Assembly (NCBI GenBank): GCA_963809245.1
Contig: CAWEIU010000012.1
Coordinates: forward strand, 496,001-560,000
Length of the DNA: 64,000 nucleotides
Reading direction: 5' to 3'
DNA from: Roseiarcus sp963809245
GTDB lineage: Bacteria; Pseudomonadota; Alphaproteobacteria; Rhizobiales; Beijerinckiaceae
The number at the start of each line of letters is the position of its first letter. Within the stretch, counting starts at the first letter, position 1. This document shows, in pieces, positions 37,539 to 46,028 of this stretch. The translations under genes were made by a program, and so were the position numbers. The notes beneath the pieces are model-generated. The model did not search any database. It had not been told where the DNA came from and saw only the letters and a list, made by a program, of their open reading frames with translations.

Positions 37539-37595
37539 GCGCTTGCCATCTCCCGTGTGGGCGCTAATCTCGCGGCCCCAACTGTGGAGTCGGAA

Positions 37596-37883
37596 ATGCC
37601 GAAGGCTTACGTCATCGCCCGCGTCGACGTCACCAATCCCGAGGCCTACGCGCGCTACGCCGCCGGGGCGACGGAGGCGCAGAAGAAACATGGGGCTCGG
37701 GTTCTGGCGCGTGGCGGCCGCCATGAGGCTCTCGAAGGCGCGGCAAGAGCGCGCAATGTCGTCCTCGAGTTCGAGAACTGGGACGCGGCGCGCGCTTACT
37801 ACGATTCGCAGGAATATCAGACCGCGAAGGCCGAGCGCGAAGGCGCGGCGCATTTGGAGCTCGTCCTCGTCGAGGGAGTCTGA
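37596..37883 (+). CDS. DUF1330 family protein, copy 1
   Basis: 95-residue dimeric ferredoxin-like alpha+beta-barrel protein. Motifs YVIARVDVTNPEAYARYA, GARVLARGG and VVLEFENWDAARAYYDSQEYQTAK are typical. No proven reaction for the family. Two bases separate it from a second DUF1330 gene, giving a tandem pair from an old duplication. Confidence 0.9.
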   Translation: MPKAYVIARVDVTNPEAYARYAAGATEAQKKHGARVLARGGRHEALEGAARARNVVLEFENWDAARAYYDSQEYQTAKAEREGAAHLELVLVEGV

Positions 37884-37885
37884 CC

Positions 37886-38191
37886 ATGGCCAAGGGTTAT
37901 TGGATCGCGCATGTCGACGTGGCGGACCCTGAAGCCTACAAGGCCTATCAGCGCGCCAACGCCGAGGCCTTCGCCAAATACGGCGCACGCTTCCTGGTGC
38001 GCGGCGGCGCGGGCGAAATGAAGGAGGGCGCGCTGCGGGCGCGCCATGTCGTGATCGAATTCAAGGACTACGCGACTGCGCTCGCCTGCTACGCGTCCGA
38101 CGAATATACCCGCGCCAAGGCGCTTCGCGAGGCGGTCTCGGAAGCGAACCTTATCGTAATCGAGGGATACGACGGGCCTCAGCCGGCCTAG
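37886..38191 (+). CDS. DUF1330 family protein, copy 2
   Basis: 101 residues: GYWIAHVDVADPEAYKAYQ, GARFLVRGGAGEMKEG and VVIEFKDYATALACYASDEY. Clearly diverged from its upstream paralogue, so not a recent duplicate; the two may form a heterodimer (inference). dapB follows after 16 bases. Confidence 0.9.
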   Translation: MAKGYWIAHVDVADPEAYKAYQRANAEAFAKYGARFLVRGGAGEMKEGALRARHVVIEFKDYATALACYASDEYTRAKALREAVSEANLIVIEGYDGPQPA

Positions 38192-38207
38192 CAATCGAGG
38201 GAAACCA

Positions 38208-39023
38208 ATGGCCGAGGATATGCGGCTGGTCGTGACGGGCGCCGCCGGGCGCATGGGCCGGATGCTGGTCAAGATGATCGTCGAAACGCCGGGCGTCGTG
38301 CTCGCCGCGGCGATCGAGCGCGCCGGCTCGCCGGCGCTCGGCGAGGACGCCGGCTTGCTCGCGGGCGTCGGCGCGACCGGCGTGAAGATCGCCGACGATC
38401 CGCTCGGCGCGCTGCTCAACGCCGAAGGCGTCGTCGACTTTTCCGCGCCCGCCGCGACGGTCGAACTCGTGGCGCTCGCCGCGCAGGCGCGCGTCCCGCA
38501 TGTGATCGGCACCACGGGCCTCACCGACGACGATCTGACGCGCCTCCAGGCCGCCGCCCGGCACGCGCCGATCGTCCGCTCCGGCAATATGAGCCTCGGG
38601 GTCAATCTGCTCGCCAAGCTGGTGCGCGACGCGGCGCGCGCGCTTGCCGATTACGACATCGAAATCATCGAGATGCACCATCGCATGAAGGTCGACGCCC
38701 CCTCAGGCACTGCGCTGCTGCTCGGCGAAGCCGCCGCTGCGGGGCGCGACATCGACCTCGCCGCGCACTCGGAGCGCGGCCGCGACGGCATCACGGGCGC
38801 GCGCAAGCGGGGCGCGATCGGCTTCGCTTCGCTGCGCGGCGGCTCGGTGATCGGCGAGCACAGCGTCATCTTGGCAGGCGACGGCGAGCGCATCGTCCTC
38901 TCCCACCACGCCGAAGACCGCGCCCTGTTCGCCCGCGGCGCGCTCAAGGCCGCGCTCTGGGCGCGTGGCCGCAAGCCGGGGCTGTATTCGATGGCGGACG
39001 TGCTGGGACTGGCGGAGGGGTGA
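38208..39023 (+). CDS. dapB: 4-hydroxy-tetrahydrodipicolinate reductase
   Basis: NAD(P)H-dependent reductase of lysine/diaminopimelate synthesis. 271 residues: nucleotide site VVTGAAGRMGRMLV, GTTGLTDDDL, and the catalytic HHRMKVDAPSGTALLLGEA. The C-terminus with SHHAEDRALFARGALKAA completes the family. Probably co-transcribed with the DUF1330 pair. Confidence 0.95.
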   Translation: MAEDMRLVVTGAAGRMGRMLVKMIVETPGVVLAAAIERAGSPALGEDAGLLAGVGATGVKIADDPLGALLNAEGVVDFSAPAATVELVALAAQARVPHVIGTTGLTDDDLTRLQAAARHAPIVRSGNMSLGVNLLAKLVRDAARALADYDIEIIEMHHRMKVDAPSGTALLLGEAAAAGRDIDLAAHSERGRDGITGARKRGAIGFASLRGGSVIGEHSVILAGDGERIVLSHHAEDRALFARGALKAALWARGRKPGLYSMADVLGLAEG

Positions 39024-39026
39024 GGG

Positions 39027-39242
39027 CTACTCCTCCGGAGACAAAGGCTCGAAGAACTCGGGCCCGACGCTTAGTGCGCCTCGTAGCGCGCCAAACCGTC
39101 GCTTGGCTGGAGGCGGGGCGAAAGGCACGAGTTTGGCGACGGGACGTTTGCCGCGCGCGATGACAATTTCCTCGCCCGCTTCGACGCGCGCGAGCAGCTG
39201 CGACAGACGGGTCCTGGCGGCGTGAACCGTAACGGTTTCCAT
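39027..39242 (-). CDS. Solitary Phd/YefM-type antitoxin
   Basis: 71 residues: the N-terminus TVTVHAARTRLSQLLARVEAGEEIVIARGKRPVAKLVPF in shortened form matches the Phd/YefM DNA-binding fold, and the tail (FGALRGALSVGPEFFEPL) resembles the toxin-binding end of VapB-like antitoxins. No PIN or RelE toxin gene lies downstream; the next gene on that side is dapB on the other strand, three bases away. It may be an orphan, or its toxin was lost. Confidence 0.75.
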   Translation of the reverse strand: METVTVHAARTRLSQLLARVEAGEEIVIARGKRPVAKLVPFAPPPAKRRFGALRGALSVGPEFFEPLSPEE

Positions 39243-39392
39243 CACTCCTCCCAAACAAGGAAGACCGCGGCGAACACTGTCGACGCGCGTCCCACTGTCA
39301 CCCCGCAAAAATGCGAGGGTCCCAGCCAGCCGCCGCGAGCCACTTGACCGGCGCGTCGACGCAGCACTGGCTTCTCGATCCGCAATCCCCAA

Positions 39393-39425
39393 CAAAAAAC
39401 CCCGGTCCGCAGGGGAGCCGGGGCT
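39393..39425 (-). terminator. Intrinsic terminator of the Bax-inhibitor-1 gene
   Basis: On the minus strand GCCCCGG (from 39424) pairs with CCGGGG (to 39400), followed by six or more T. It lies just past the stop at 39449. Confidence 0.8.
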
Positions 39426-39448
39426 TTGTTCGTTCGAGAGCGAAGCGC

Positions 39449-40219
39449 TCAGCTCCGGCGGTCGCCGAAGAGGTAGAGCAGCTGCTGGAACATGTTGATG
39501 AAGTCGAGATAGAGCCGGAGGGCGCTGTAGATCGCCTTCTTCTCCGCGACTTCGAAGCCGTCGCCGGCGTAGTACTCTTGCTTGATCGCCTGGGTGTCCC
39601 ACGCGGTCAGGCCCGCGAAGATCCCGATGCCGAGGACCGACAGCGCCCATTGCAAGCCGGTGCTGTGCAGGAAGATATTGACGACGCTGGCGATGATGAG
39701 CCCGAAGAGACCCATCACCATGAACGAGCCCATCGCCGAGAGGCTGCGACGGGTCGTGTAGCCGTAGAGGCTCAGCGCGCCGAAGCTGGCCGCGGTCATG
39801 AAGAACACCCGCGCGATCGACGCCCCCGTGAACACCACGAAGACCGTCGACAGCGAGAGCCCGATCAGCGCCGCGAAGGCGAGGAACACGGCCCGCGTCG
39901 TGCCGATCGACATCGAATTTCTGCCGGCCGAGATCGCGAAGACGAGAGCCAGCGGCGCGAGCATCACCACCCAACGCAGCGGCGACACGTAGATCGCCTG
40001 GCCGAAGGGCGTCAGCCCGACGATGTGGCCGGTCGCCGATTCGACGGCGCCCAGCTTGAAAGCGACATAAGCGACGACGCCGGTGATCCCGAGCCCGAGC
40101 GTCATGTAGTTGTAAACGCCCAGCATGTAGGCGCGTAGGCCCTGATCGATGGCGGCCGCGCCGGACCGGGCATAGCCGAAGCCAGGTCGGGCGCCGGCGA
40201 AGCGGTCGTAGTCGGACAT
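39449..40219 (-). CDS. Bax inhibitor-1 / YccA family membrane protein
   Basis: 256 residues with seven predicted hydrophobic helices and the family features: an N-terminal cytoplasmic segment (DQGLRAYMLGVYNYMTLGLG), GALSLYGYTTRRSLS in the middle and the C-terminal acidic YLDFINMFQQLLYLFG. Bacterial members are pH-sensitive calcium-leak-like channels or modulators of FtsH. Single gene ending in a strong terminator. Confidence 0.92.
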   Translation of the reverse strand: MSDYDRFAGARPGFGYARSGAAAIDQGLRAYMLGVYNYMTLGLGITGVVAYVAFKLGAVESATGHIVGLTPFGQAIYVSPLRWVVMLAPLALVFAISAGRNSMSIGTTRAVFLAFAALIGLSLSTVFVVFTGASIARVFFMTAASFGALSLYGYTTRRSLSAMGSFMVMGLFGLIIASVVNIFLHSTGLQWALSVLGIGIFAGLTAWDTQAIKQEYYAGDGFEVAEKKAIYSALRLYLDFINMFQQLLYLFGDRRS

Positions 40220-40336
40220 GGAAAGACCTCGTCATGTGTGCGCGGCTTCGCGCCGCCGGCATTCGGACGGCGCGCCGCGCTCGTCAATAATATGGAGGGG
40301 CGGCCCCAACGCGCAAGGGCCAGTTCTCTGAGGGCG

Positions 40337-41908
40337 TTAATGGCCTCCTGCGCCAGCGCCCATCGGCTGCGGCCGGCGCATGAAAGCGGCGAGCGCGACG
40401 AGGGCGAGGAAGATCGCCGTCAGCGCCAGGAACACGTCCGCGAGCGCGAGCACCTCGGCCTGCCGGCGCACCGTCAGCGCCATCTCGCGCGTCGCCGCCA
40501 GCGCGGCGTCGGAGCCGCGCGAGGCGAGCGCCGCCGTCATTTGGGCGAGCGTCTCCTCCGCGGCCGATCGGCCCCAGATCACCGACTCGCGCAGGCGCTC
40601 GAGATGAAGATCCATCCGCTTGTCGAGCGTCGTGTTGATCAGCGCGAGGCCGAAGGCGCCGCCGAGATTGCGCATCAGGTTGAACAGGCCCGATGCGTTC
40701 TTGATGCGGTGCGGCGGCATGGTGCCGAGCGCGAGATTGTTGATCGGCACCATGCAGAGCATCAGCGAGAAGCCGCGCAGCATCTGCGGGACCAGCAATT
40801 CCCAGAAGTCCCAGTCGACGGTGATGTGGGAGGCCTGCCAGGTTCCCGCGGCGAAGCCGATGAAGCCGAGCGCGATCATCAGGCGCGGGTCGACCTTGCC
40901 CATCAGCCGGCCCGAGATCGGGGCCATGATGAACATGCACACGCCCGTGACGAACATCGTCTCGCCGATCATCAGCGAGGAATAGCCGCGCACCGAGGCG
41001 AGATAGACCGGGTAGATGTAGGTGAGGCCGTAGAGGCCGATGCCGAGCACGAAGGCGAAGAGGGAGCCGACCCAGAAATTGCGGTCGAGGAAAGCGGTGA
41101 GGTCGACGATCGGCTGGCGCGCGCTGAAGGCGCGCCCGAAGAAGACGACCGCGCCAACTGCCGAGACGATGAGGGCGAACGTCACCGGCTGGCTCTCCAG
41201 CCAGTCCTTGGACGGGCCTTCCTCCAGCGCATATTCGAGCGCGCCGAGAAAGGCGGCCATTCCGATAAGCCCGGCCCAGTCGAAATTCTTCAACAGCTTC
41301 AGGTCCGGTTCGTCGAAGTCGATCAGCACCCAAGAAGCGATCGAAACGACGATCCCGGGAATGATGTTGACGAGAAACAGCCAGTGCCAGGAAAAGAGAT
41401 CGGTGAGATAGCCGCCGACGGTCGGTCCGATCGTCGGCGCCAGCGTCGCCACCAGGCCGATGATCGGCGCGACGACCGGCTGCTTGCTACGGGGAAAGAT
41501 GGTGAACGCAGAGGCGAAGACGGTCGGGATCATGCCGCCGCCGATGAAGCCTTGCAGGGCGCGCCAGATGATCATCTCGTCGATCGAGGAGGCGCGCGAG
41601 CAAAAGAAGCTCATCAGCGTGAAGCCGGCCGCCGAGACGAAGAAGACGATGCGCGTGGAGAAGGCGCGCGACAGGAATCCCGACAGCGGGATCATGATCA
41701 CTTCGGCGATCAGATAGGCGGTCTGCACCCAGGTGATCTCGTCCTGCGAGGCGGAGAGGCCGGCCTGGATCTCCGACAGCGAGGCCGAGACGATCTGGAT
41801 GTCCAGGATCGCCATGAACATGCCGAAGACCATGAAGATGAAGGCGGCGAGTCGACGCAGGTCGAAACGCTCGACCGCTGGCGCCGCCCCAATCGCGGTC
41901 GCGCTCAC
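40337..41908 (-). CDS. emrB: EmrB/QacA (DHA2) family 14-TM drug efflux permease
   Basis: Proton antiporter of the major facilitator superfamily, 523 residues. Starts with FMVFGMFMAILDIQIVSASL; motif A-like GFLSRAFSTR and motif C region LAPTIGPTVGGYLTD identify the DHA2 group. It has about 14 hydrophobic helices. Its ATG overlaps the end of the adaptor gene by four bases (ATGA), so the two are co-translated and form a tripartite pump with an outer-membrane channel encoded elsewhere. Controlled by the divergent TetR gene. Confidence 0.93.
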   Translation of the reverse strand: MSATAIGAAPAVERFDLRRLAAFIFMVFGMFMAILDIQIVSASLSEIQAGLSASQDEITWVQTAYLIAEVIMIPLSGFLSRAFSTRIVFFVSAAGFTLMSFFCSRASSIDEMIIWRALQGFIGGGMIPTVFASAFTIFPRSKQPVVAPIIGLVATLAPTIGPTVGGYLTDLFSWHWLFLVNIIPGIVVSIASWVLIDFDEPDLKLLKNFDWAGLIGMAAFLGALEYALEEGPSKDWLESQPVTFALIVSAVGAVVFFGRAFSARQPIVDLTAFLDRNFWVGSLFAFVLGIGLYGLTYIYPVYLASVRGYSSLMIGETMFVTGVCMFIMAPISGRLMGKVDPRLMIALGFIGFAAGTWQASHITVDWDFWELLVPQMLRGFSLMLCMVPINNLALGTMPPHRIKNASGLFNLMRNLGGAFGLALINTTLDKRMDLHLERLRESVIWGRSAAEETLAQMTAALASRGSDAALAATREMALTVRRQAEVLALADVFLALTAIFLALVALAAFMRRPQPMGAGAGGH

Positions 41909-43182
41909 CGCTTGGCGTCCTCTTCCGCCGCCTTCCCGCCGAAGCCGAGCGCGCCGAGCAGGGTGGGCTTAGGCAGGCTTTCATCACGCGTGTGGACCGA
42001 TGCGACGACCGACAGGCCGGATCGCAGCCGCCCCTCCGCGAGCGCCTCGGGCGCCACGGCGATGCGAACGGCGACGCGCTGCACAACCTTGGTGAAATTC
42101 CCCGTCGCGTTGTCGGGGGGCAGCAGCGAGAACTGCGCGCCTGAAGCCGGCGCGATCGAGGCGACGACGCCCGGCACCACGCGGCCGCCATAGGAATCGA
42201 CGGAAAGATCGACCTTCTGGCCAGGGCGGATCGAATCGAGCTGCGTCTCCTTGAAGTTGGCGTCGACATAGGCGGCGCTGAGCGGCACGAGCGCGAGCAG
42301 GCGGGTTCCGGGCTGAGCGTATTGCCCGACCTCGACCGCCCTGTTGCCGACAACCCCGTCGAAGGGCGCCCGGATCTCGGTGAAGGAAAGGTCGCGTTCG
42401 GCCTTCTGTTCGGCCGTCACGAGTTCGTCGCGAACCCGCAGCGCCTCGGTCTGTTGAGCCTTCAGCACGTCGAGATTGACCTTCGCCCCGGCGAGCGCCG
42501 CTTCGGCGGAGGCCTTCAGGGCCTGCGCGGCGCTCATCGCCGCGGCGGTGCGAGCGCGGTCGGCGGTCGCTTGCTCGAGGCGCTGCTGAGAGCCGAAATT
42601 CGTCTCGGCGAGTTTCTGCGCGCGATCGAATTCGAGCGCGGCGCGCTGCCCGTCGGCCTGGGCGCTCTCGATCTGCGCATCGGCGGATCGGACCTGCGCC
42701 TCCGCCTGGGCGATGACGGGGCCCTGGGCCTCGACCTGCCGGCCGAACCGCCCGATCGTCGCGTCTTGCGTGGCGATCTTCGCGCGGGCGGCGTCGACCG
42801 CGAGGCGATAGTCGCCGTCGTCGAGCCGCACCAGGAGATCGCCCGCATGGACGGACGCGTTCTCGGTGACCGTGACCTCGGCGACGTACGCCGCGATTTT
42901 TGCCGCGATGATCGCCGTATCGGCGCCGACATAGGCGTCGTCGGTGGTCACGATGAAGCGACCTTCGACGAACCAGTTGTAAGCGAGATAGCCGCCGTAA
43001 CCGAGGCCGGCGATGACGACGACCGGCAGAATAAGGCGGCGGCGGGACCGGCGCGGAGGCGTCGTGGAGGCAGCCGTCTCCGCGGCGGGCGCCGGCGTGT
43101 CCCGAGCGACGGCCGGCGAGGGCTGGCGCTCGCGCGCCGTCGGCAGGGCGATCGGCGCGGCCTTTGTCTGATCCTGCGACAT
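41905..43182 (-). CDS. emrA: HlyD/EmrA-type membrane-fusion protein
   Basis: Periplasmic adaptor of the efflux pump, 425 residues. One N-terminal helix (RRLILPVVVIAGLGYGGYLAY), the signature DDAYVGADTAIIAAKIAAYV, a biotinyl-lipoyl-like half domain, a long coiled-coil hairpin rich in Ala/Glu/Gln, then IRAPFDGVVGNRAVEVGQYAQPG. The ATG at 43182 lies 20 bases from the first palindromic operator, so a bound TetR repressor would block it directly. Confidence 0.93.
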   Translation of the reverse strand: MSQDQTKAAPIALPTARERQPSPAVARDTPAPAAETAASTTPPRRSRRRLILPVVVIAGLGYGGYLAYNWFVEGRFIVTTDDAYVGADTAIIAAKIAAYVAEVTVTENASVHAGDLLVRLDDGDYRLAVDAARAKIATQDATIGRFGRQVEAQGPVIAQAEAQVRSADAQIESAQADGQRAALEFDRAQKLAETNFGSQQRLEQATADRARTAAAMSAAQALKASAEAALAGAKVNLDVLKAQQTEALRVRDELVTAEQKAERDLSFTEIRAPFDGVVGNRAVEVGQYAQPGTRLLALVPLSAAYVDANFKETQLDSIRPGQKVDLSVDSYGGRVVPGVVASIAPASGAQFSLLPPDNATGNFTKVVQRVAVRIAVAPEALAEGRLRSGLSVVASVHTRDESLPKPTLLGALGFGGKAAEEDAKR

Positions 43183-43201
43183 CGCGAAACATTCCCCTCG
43201 G

Positions 43202-43220
43202 TGACCGAACGGTTCGGTCA
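43202..43220. promoter_or_regulatory. TetR operator 1 (emrA side)
   Basis: Perfect palindrome TGACCGAAC-G-GTTCGGTCA, nine-base arms and one central base, 20 bases upstream of emrA. Confidence 0.75.
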
Positions 43221-43266
43221 TTTCGCGTTGACTTAGCGACAGGCTCGACCTAAATCAAGACCGAAC

Positions 43267-43281
43267 CGAACGGTTCGGTCC
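43267..43281. promoter_or_regulatory. TetR operator 2 (tetR side)
   Basis: ACCGAAC-G-GTTCGGT, the same core as operator 1, 14 bases upstream of the regulator start. An extra half-site GACCGAAC lies at 43261-43268. Confidence 0.7.
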
Positions 43282-43294
43282 GTTTTTTCTGACA

Positions 43295-43960
43295 ATGGAG
43301 CTTGCGGCGCCGATGGAAGCCGAGACGATCACGGAACGCGACGCGCCAGACGGCGGCGCCAAGCGGCGCCAGGTGATTGACGGGGCGCGCGCCGCGTTTC
43401 TCAACGCCGGTTTCGACGGCGCGAGCATGAACGACATCGCGCGGGCGGCCGGGGTATCGAAGGGCACGCTGTACGCTTATTTCAACTCGAAGGAACAGCT
43501 CTTCGAGGCGCTGATCCGCCAGGACAAGGAGCAGCAGGCGGAGCGGCTGTGCATCTTTCCGCCTGAAGGAGGCGACCCCGGCGTGCTGCTGCGCGACTTC
43601 GGCCGTCGCCTGGTTGAACTGACTATGCGTCCGGAGGCGATTGCGCAGGTCCGCATCGTCATCGCCGCGACGGCGCGTTTTCCCAGTCTCGGGCGCGCTT
43701 TCTACGAGGCCGGCCCCGGCTACGGCATTCGCCGCCTGGCCGAACAGCTCGAAGCGTTTTCGAAGCGCGGCGCGCTGAACATCGCCGACCCGGAGGTCGC
43801 CGCGCGCCAATTCATCAACCTCTGCTGTGCGAATTTCCACAAGCAGGTGTTGTTTGGGGTCATCGAGGCGCCAGCGCCGGAGGCGATCGAGAAGGCGGTC
43901 GATCAGGCGGTCGAGATGGTCCTCAAAGCCTACGCGCCTGCCGCTTCTGCGCCCGCCTAA
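43295..43960 (+). CDS. TetR/AcrR-family repressor of the emrAB operon
   Basis: 221 residues. N-terminal helix-turn-helix: IARAAGVSKGTLYAYFNSKEQLF; the rest is the ligand-binding helical domain. The C-terminal region (RQFINLCCANFHKQVLFG) is like AcrR-C-type domains. Start ATG 43295 or 43313. It is divergent from emrA with the paired palindromes in the 112-base gap, so it very likely autoregulates and represses efflux. Inducer unknown. Confidence 0.92.
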   Translation: MELAAPMEAETITERDAPDGGAKRRQVIDGARAAFLNAGFDGASMNDIARAAGVSKGTLYAYFNSKEQLFEALIRQDKEQQAERLCIFPPEGGDPGVLLRDFGRRLVELTMRPEAIAQVRIVIAATARFPSLGRAFYEAGPGYGIRRLAEQLEAFSKRGALNIADPEVAARQFINLCCANFHKQVLFGVIEAPAPEAIEKAVDQAVEMVLKAYAPAASAPA

Positions 43961-44018
43961 GGCGGCTCGCGCGCCTTGCTTTCGCGCCCGCGCGTCGATA
44001 TAGAACGCCAGTCGCCGC

Positions 44019-44094
44019 GCTCCCATCGTCTAGCGGTCCAGGACGTCGCCCTCTCACGGCGAAAACTGGGGTTCGATTCCCCATGGGAGCGCCA
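44019..44094 (+). tRNA. tRNA-Glu(CTC)
   Basis: 76 bases with encoded CCA. Acceptor GCTCCCA pairs with TGGGAGC; anticodon stem TCGCC/GGCGA with loop CTCTCAC gives anticodon CTC. T-arm TGGGG-TTCGATT-CCCCA. Its 3' part (from 44048) is the left attachment site of the island. Confidence 0.95.
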
Positions 44095-44095
44095 A
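44048..44095 (+). repeat. attL (48-bp direct repeat)
   Basis: Starts GCCCTCTCACGGCG and ends GGGAGCGCCAA. It is identical to 54815-54862 except T at 44067 where the right copy has A. It lies within the intact tRNA gene. Confidence 0.9.
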
Positions 44096-44471
44096 CAAAA
44101 TCAACCACTTATCCAAAATCGTCCCTGCCGTGTCCAATATCTGGCCAATATACAGGCGCGGATTTGGATGGATTGAGATGGACAACCGGCCGAGCCGCCC
44201 CTGCGCCCGGCCCGATCACGCCCGTGTGAGCCTCACACAAGTTTATTCTGGCAAAAGCCGAGTTGACGACGAAATTGGCTGCCTGCGCCCGCCGATCTCC
44301 GCCCCGTTGTCGGCGGCCTGAAGCGCGGTATGGCTTCAGACGGTAGGCTTCCGATTTCGTCGTCGGCCCCTGTCTACGGACTGAAGGGACGGCGCCCGTC
44401 GTCCCTTCCTTCTTCGTAGCTGGCCTTCGCCGAGTCGCCCCGGCGGCCGGCGTGCACAAGGGCAGCGCACG
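44096..44471. other. Left end of the island, no supported gene
   Basis: Holds the arm repeat and a 9-bp inverted repeat (GAAGGGACG 44383-44391, CGTCCCTTC 44400-44408). An open frame on the minus strand has no protein-like character. Confidence 0.45.
44130..44156 (+). repeat. Left arm repeat of the island
   Basis: GTGTCCAATATCTG, then GCCAATATACAGG, 35 bases inside attL. It matches 54686-54712 with one mismatch and contains two CCAATAT words in tandem, fitting integrase arm-type sites. Confidence 0.6.
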
Positions 44472-44891
44472 TCAGACCGCGAGCAGCGGCGAATTGAGTA
44501 CGGCCTCAAGGCAGCGGTACGCGGGCGTGTCTTCGCTTAATAAGTCGCGCTCTATTCTCAGAACGTAGGAGACCAGGGCGCGGAGGCCCTTCGGCGTGGT
44601 CGGCTCCGTGTCTAAGAGGGCGTCGAGCGCGTCCTGCTCGGCGGCCGAAGTGGCCTCTTCGGCGGCCTCTTCAGCCTCGGTTACTTCGCGCCCTTCATTG
44701 CGAGCGGCGACGCTGTCGGTGCGCTTGATAGCCTCCGTGAAGGCGGCGAGCGCCTGTTTGTGGCGCTCGATCGCTGCGTGGATGGGATCGAAGCCTTTTG
44801 CGAGGGCCGCGGCCGGCGCTGTGACGAGCGCCAGCGCTGGCAGGCCGGCTAGGGCGCCAAGCGCGGCGCGGCGGTTCGGGCCGGTTGTCAT
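44472..44891 (-). CDS. Island-borne exported protein with Tat-like signal
   Basis: 139 residues, function unknown. The start GPNRRAALGALAGLPALALV has twin Arg and a hydrophobic core ending in ALA, a Tat-type signal. The mature part is a single long helical region (FDPIHAAIERHKQALAAFTEAI; an acidic EAEEAAEEATSAAEQDA) with conserved-looking DALLDTEPTTPKGLRALVSYV. Similar short exported proteins occur in rhizobial prophage-like regions. ATG 44891 overlaps the stop of the small gene upstream (ATGA). Confidence 0.65.
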   Translation of the reverse strand: MTTGPNRRAALGALAGLPALALVTAPAAALAKGFDPIHAAIERHKQALAAFTEAIKRTDSVAARNEGREVTEAEEAAEEATSAAEQDALDALLDTEPTTPKGLRALVSYVLRIERDLLSEDTPAYRCLEAVLNSPLLAV

Positions 44892-45040
44892 TTCGCAACC
44901 CCCTCGCTCTTGACCAAACGAATAAGATCGCGCGCGAGGCTCATCGAAATGTCGTCGTCGTTCGGCCCGTAACGGCGCAATCCCTCCCGAATGCTCTTCG
45001 CGATCCCGTCGTCCCCGATGAAGACGCTAAGAGTTCGCAC
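44888..45040 (-). CDS. Small island protein
   Basis: 50 residues from GTG 45040, too short for most gene callers: RTLSVFIGDDGIAKSIREGLRRYG, then ISMSLARDLIRLVKSEGVAK. The evidence for translation is the overlap at both ends: the start lies in the last codons of the upstream gene and TGA (44888-44890) overlaps the next ATG. No function recognised. Confidence 0.5.
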   Translation of the reverse strand: MRTLSVFIGDDGIAKSIREGLRRYGPNDDDISMSLARDLIRLVKSEGVAK

Positions 45041-45569
45041 GGGTCTTCGCTAAGATGCCCTCGACAGTGCTGGCCGGCGTCGTTGCGAGTTTCCCCGCGA
45101 TCGCGTCAAACTTGCCTGCGGTCTCGATGTCGGCTCGCCTCGCCGCGGCCAAGCCGGACCGCTCTTCCTCGCGGACGACCTTCTCTTGCCAATCTGCCCA
45201 CGCGTCGAGGATTTCAACTCCGCGAAAATAGGCGGCCGTTTCGACCGACGAACCGCATGGCTTGGCGCCTTGGGCGCGGCAGAACACCCGGATCGCTGCG
45301 ATTTCTTCGCGGTCGTAGGGCTCGTCAGCACCAGGCCCAACGTAGAGCCCAAGCCTCGCGTCTTTCTCCGTCTTAAGGACGGCGCCCGGCGGCGGAACGG
45401 GGCGATGGCGCTTTTCGGCGGCCTCCAGCCGGTCGAGCGCTTTGTCGCGCTCGCGACTAGCGGCGATGCATTCCTCGGCGAGGGCGAAAATCGCGGCATC
45501 CGGTCGGTCTGATTGTGGGGCCTCGGCTGGCATAGCTCCGCCGGCGGCCGAAATGGTGGTTTTCGGCAT
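45027..45569 (-). CDS. Island hypothetical protein
   Basis: 180 residues, no recognised domain. Helical and charged: IFALAEECIAASRERDKALDRLEAAEKRHRP, then a region with REEIAAIRVFCRAQG-like text, and a C-terminal helix. It begins the three-gene chain 45569 to 44472. Preceded by AT-rich DNA with a likely promoter. The function may be phage-related; similar proteins are common in rhizobial prophages (my recollection, not checked). Confidence 0.6.
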   Translation of the reverse strand: MPKTTISAAGGAMPAEAPQSDRPDAAIFALAEECIAASRERDKALDRLEAAEKRHRPVPPPGAVLKTEKDARLGLYVGPGADEPYDREEIAAIRVFCRAQGAKPCGSSVETAAYFRGVEILDAWADWQEKVVREEERSGLAAARRADIETAGKFDAIAGKLATTPASTVEGILAKTRANS

Positions 45570-45672
45570 TGTTGCTCCTAAGATTGCTTCGTGTTATGAA
45601 AAAAGAACGACGATCTCTTTTTAGAGCTACGTAACCATAACGTCAACCTAAATTGATAACAGGGTGCTCAAA

Positions 45673-45903
45673 ATGGTTCCGGTCCAATGCAAGATGGCGC
45701 GCGTGGCGCTTGGGCTCGGAATCCGAGAACTCGCCCAACTTGCGCAGGTAGCACCCGCCACAATCTCCCGCTTTGAGGCGGGAGACGAATTGAAACCGCG
45801 GACGGTCGATGCTTTGCGAAGCGCCCTGGAATCCGCCGGCGTCATCTTCGTCGCGGAGAACGGCGAGGGGCCGGGCGTGAGGCTCAGGAAAGCGAAGATC
45901 TAA
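45673..45903 (+). CDS. XRE-family helix-turn-helix regulator of the island
   Basis: 76 residues from ATG 45673 (a GTG nine bases upstream is possible). Nearly all of it is an XRE domain: MARVALGLGIRELAQLAQ, APATISRFEAG, then RTVDALRSALESAGVIFVAENG and GPGVRLRK, the common phage-type end. It is divergent from the 45569 gene, so it probably regulates the intergenic promoter. Confidence 0.85.
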   Translation: MVPVQCKMARVALGLGIRELAQLAQVAPATISRFEAGDELKPRTVDALRSALESAGVIFVAENGEGPGVRLRKAKI

Positions 45904-46028
45904 AGGCAGGCCCTATTTTTGGGTTACAAGGGGCCATCTTGCCCGTTGGCTCGTTGCCGAAGCTCGCTTGCAGGCTCTGAACCGATCGCCTACCTTTCCC
46001 AATCTATGCCTGTGAATGCCTAGATCCG

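Noticed and set aside
44109..44459. 116-codon minus-strand frame at the left island end
   Set aside because: Overlaps the arm repeat and a hairpin; composition not protein-like.
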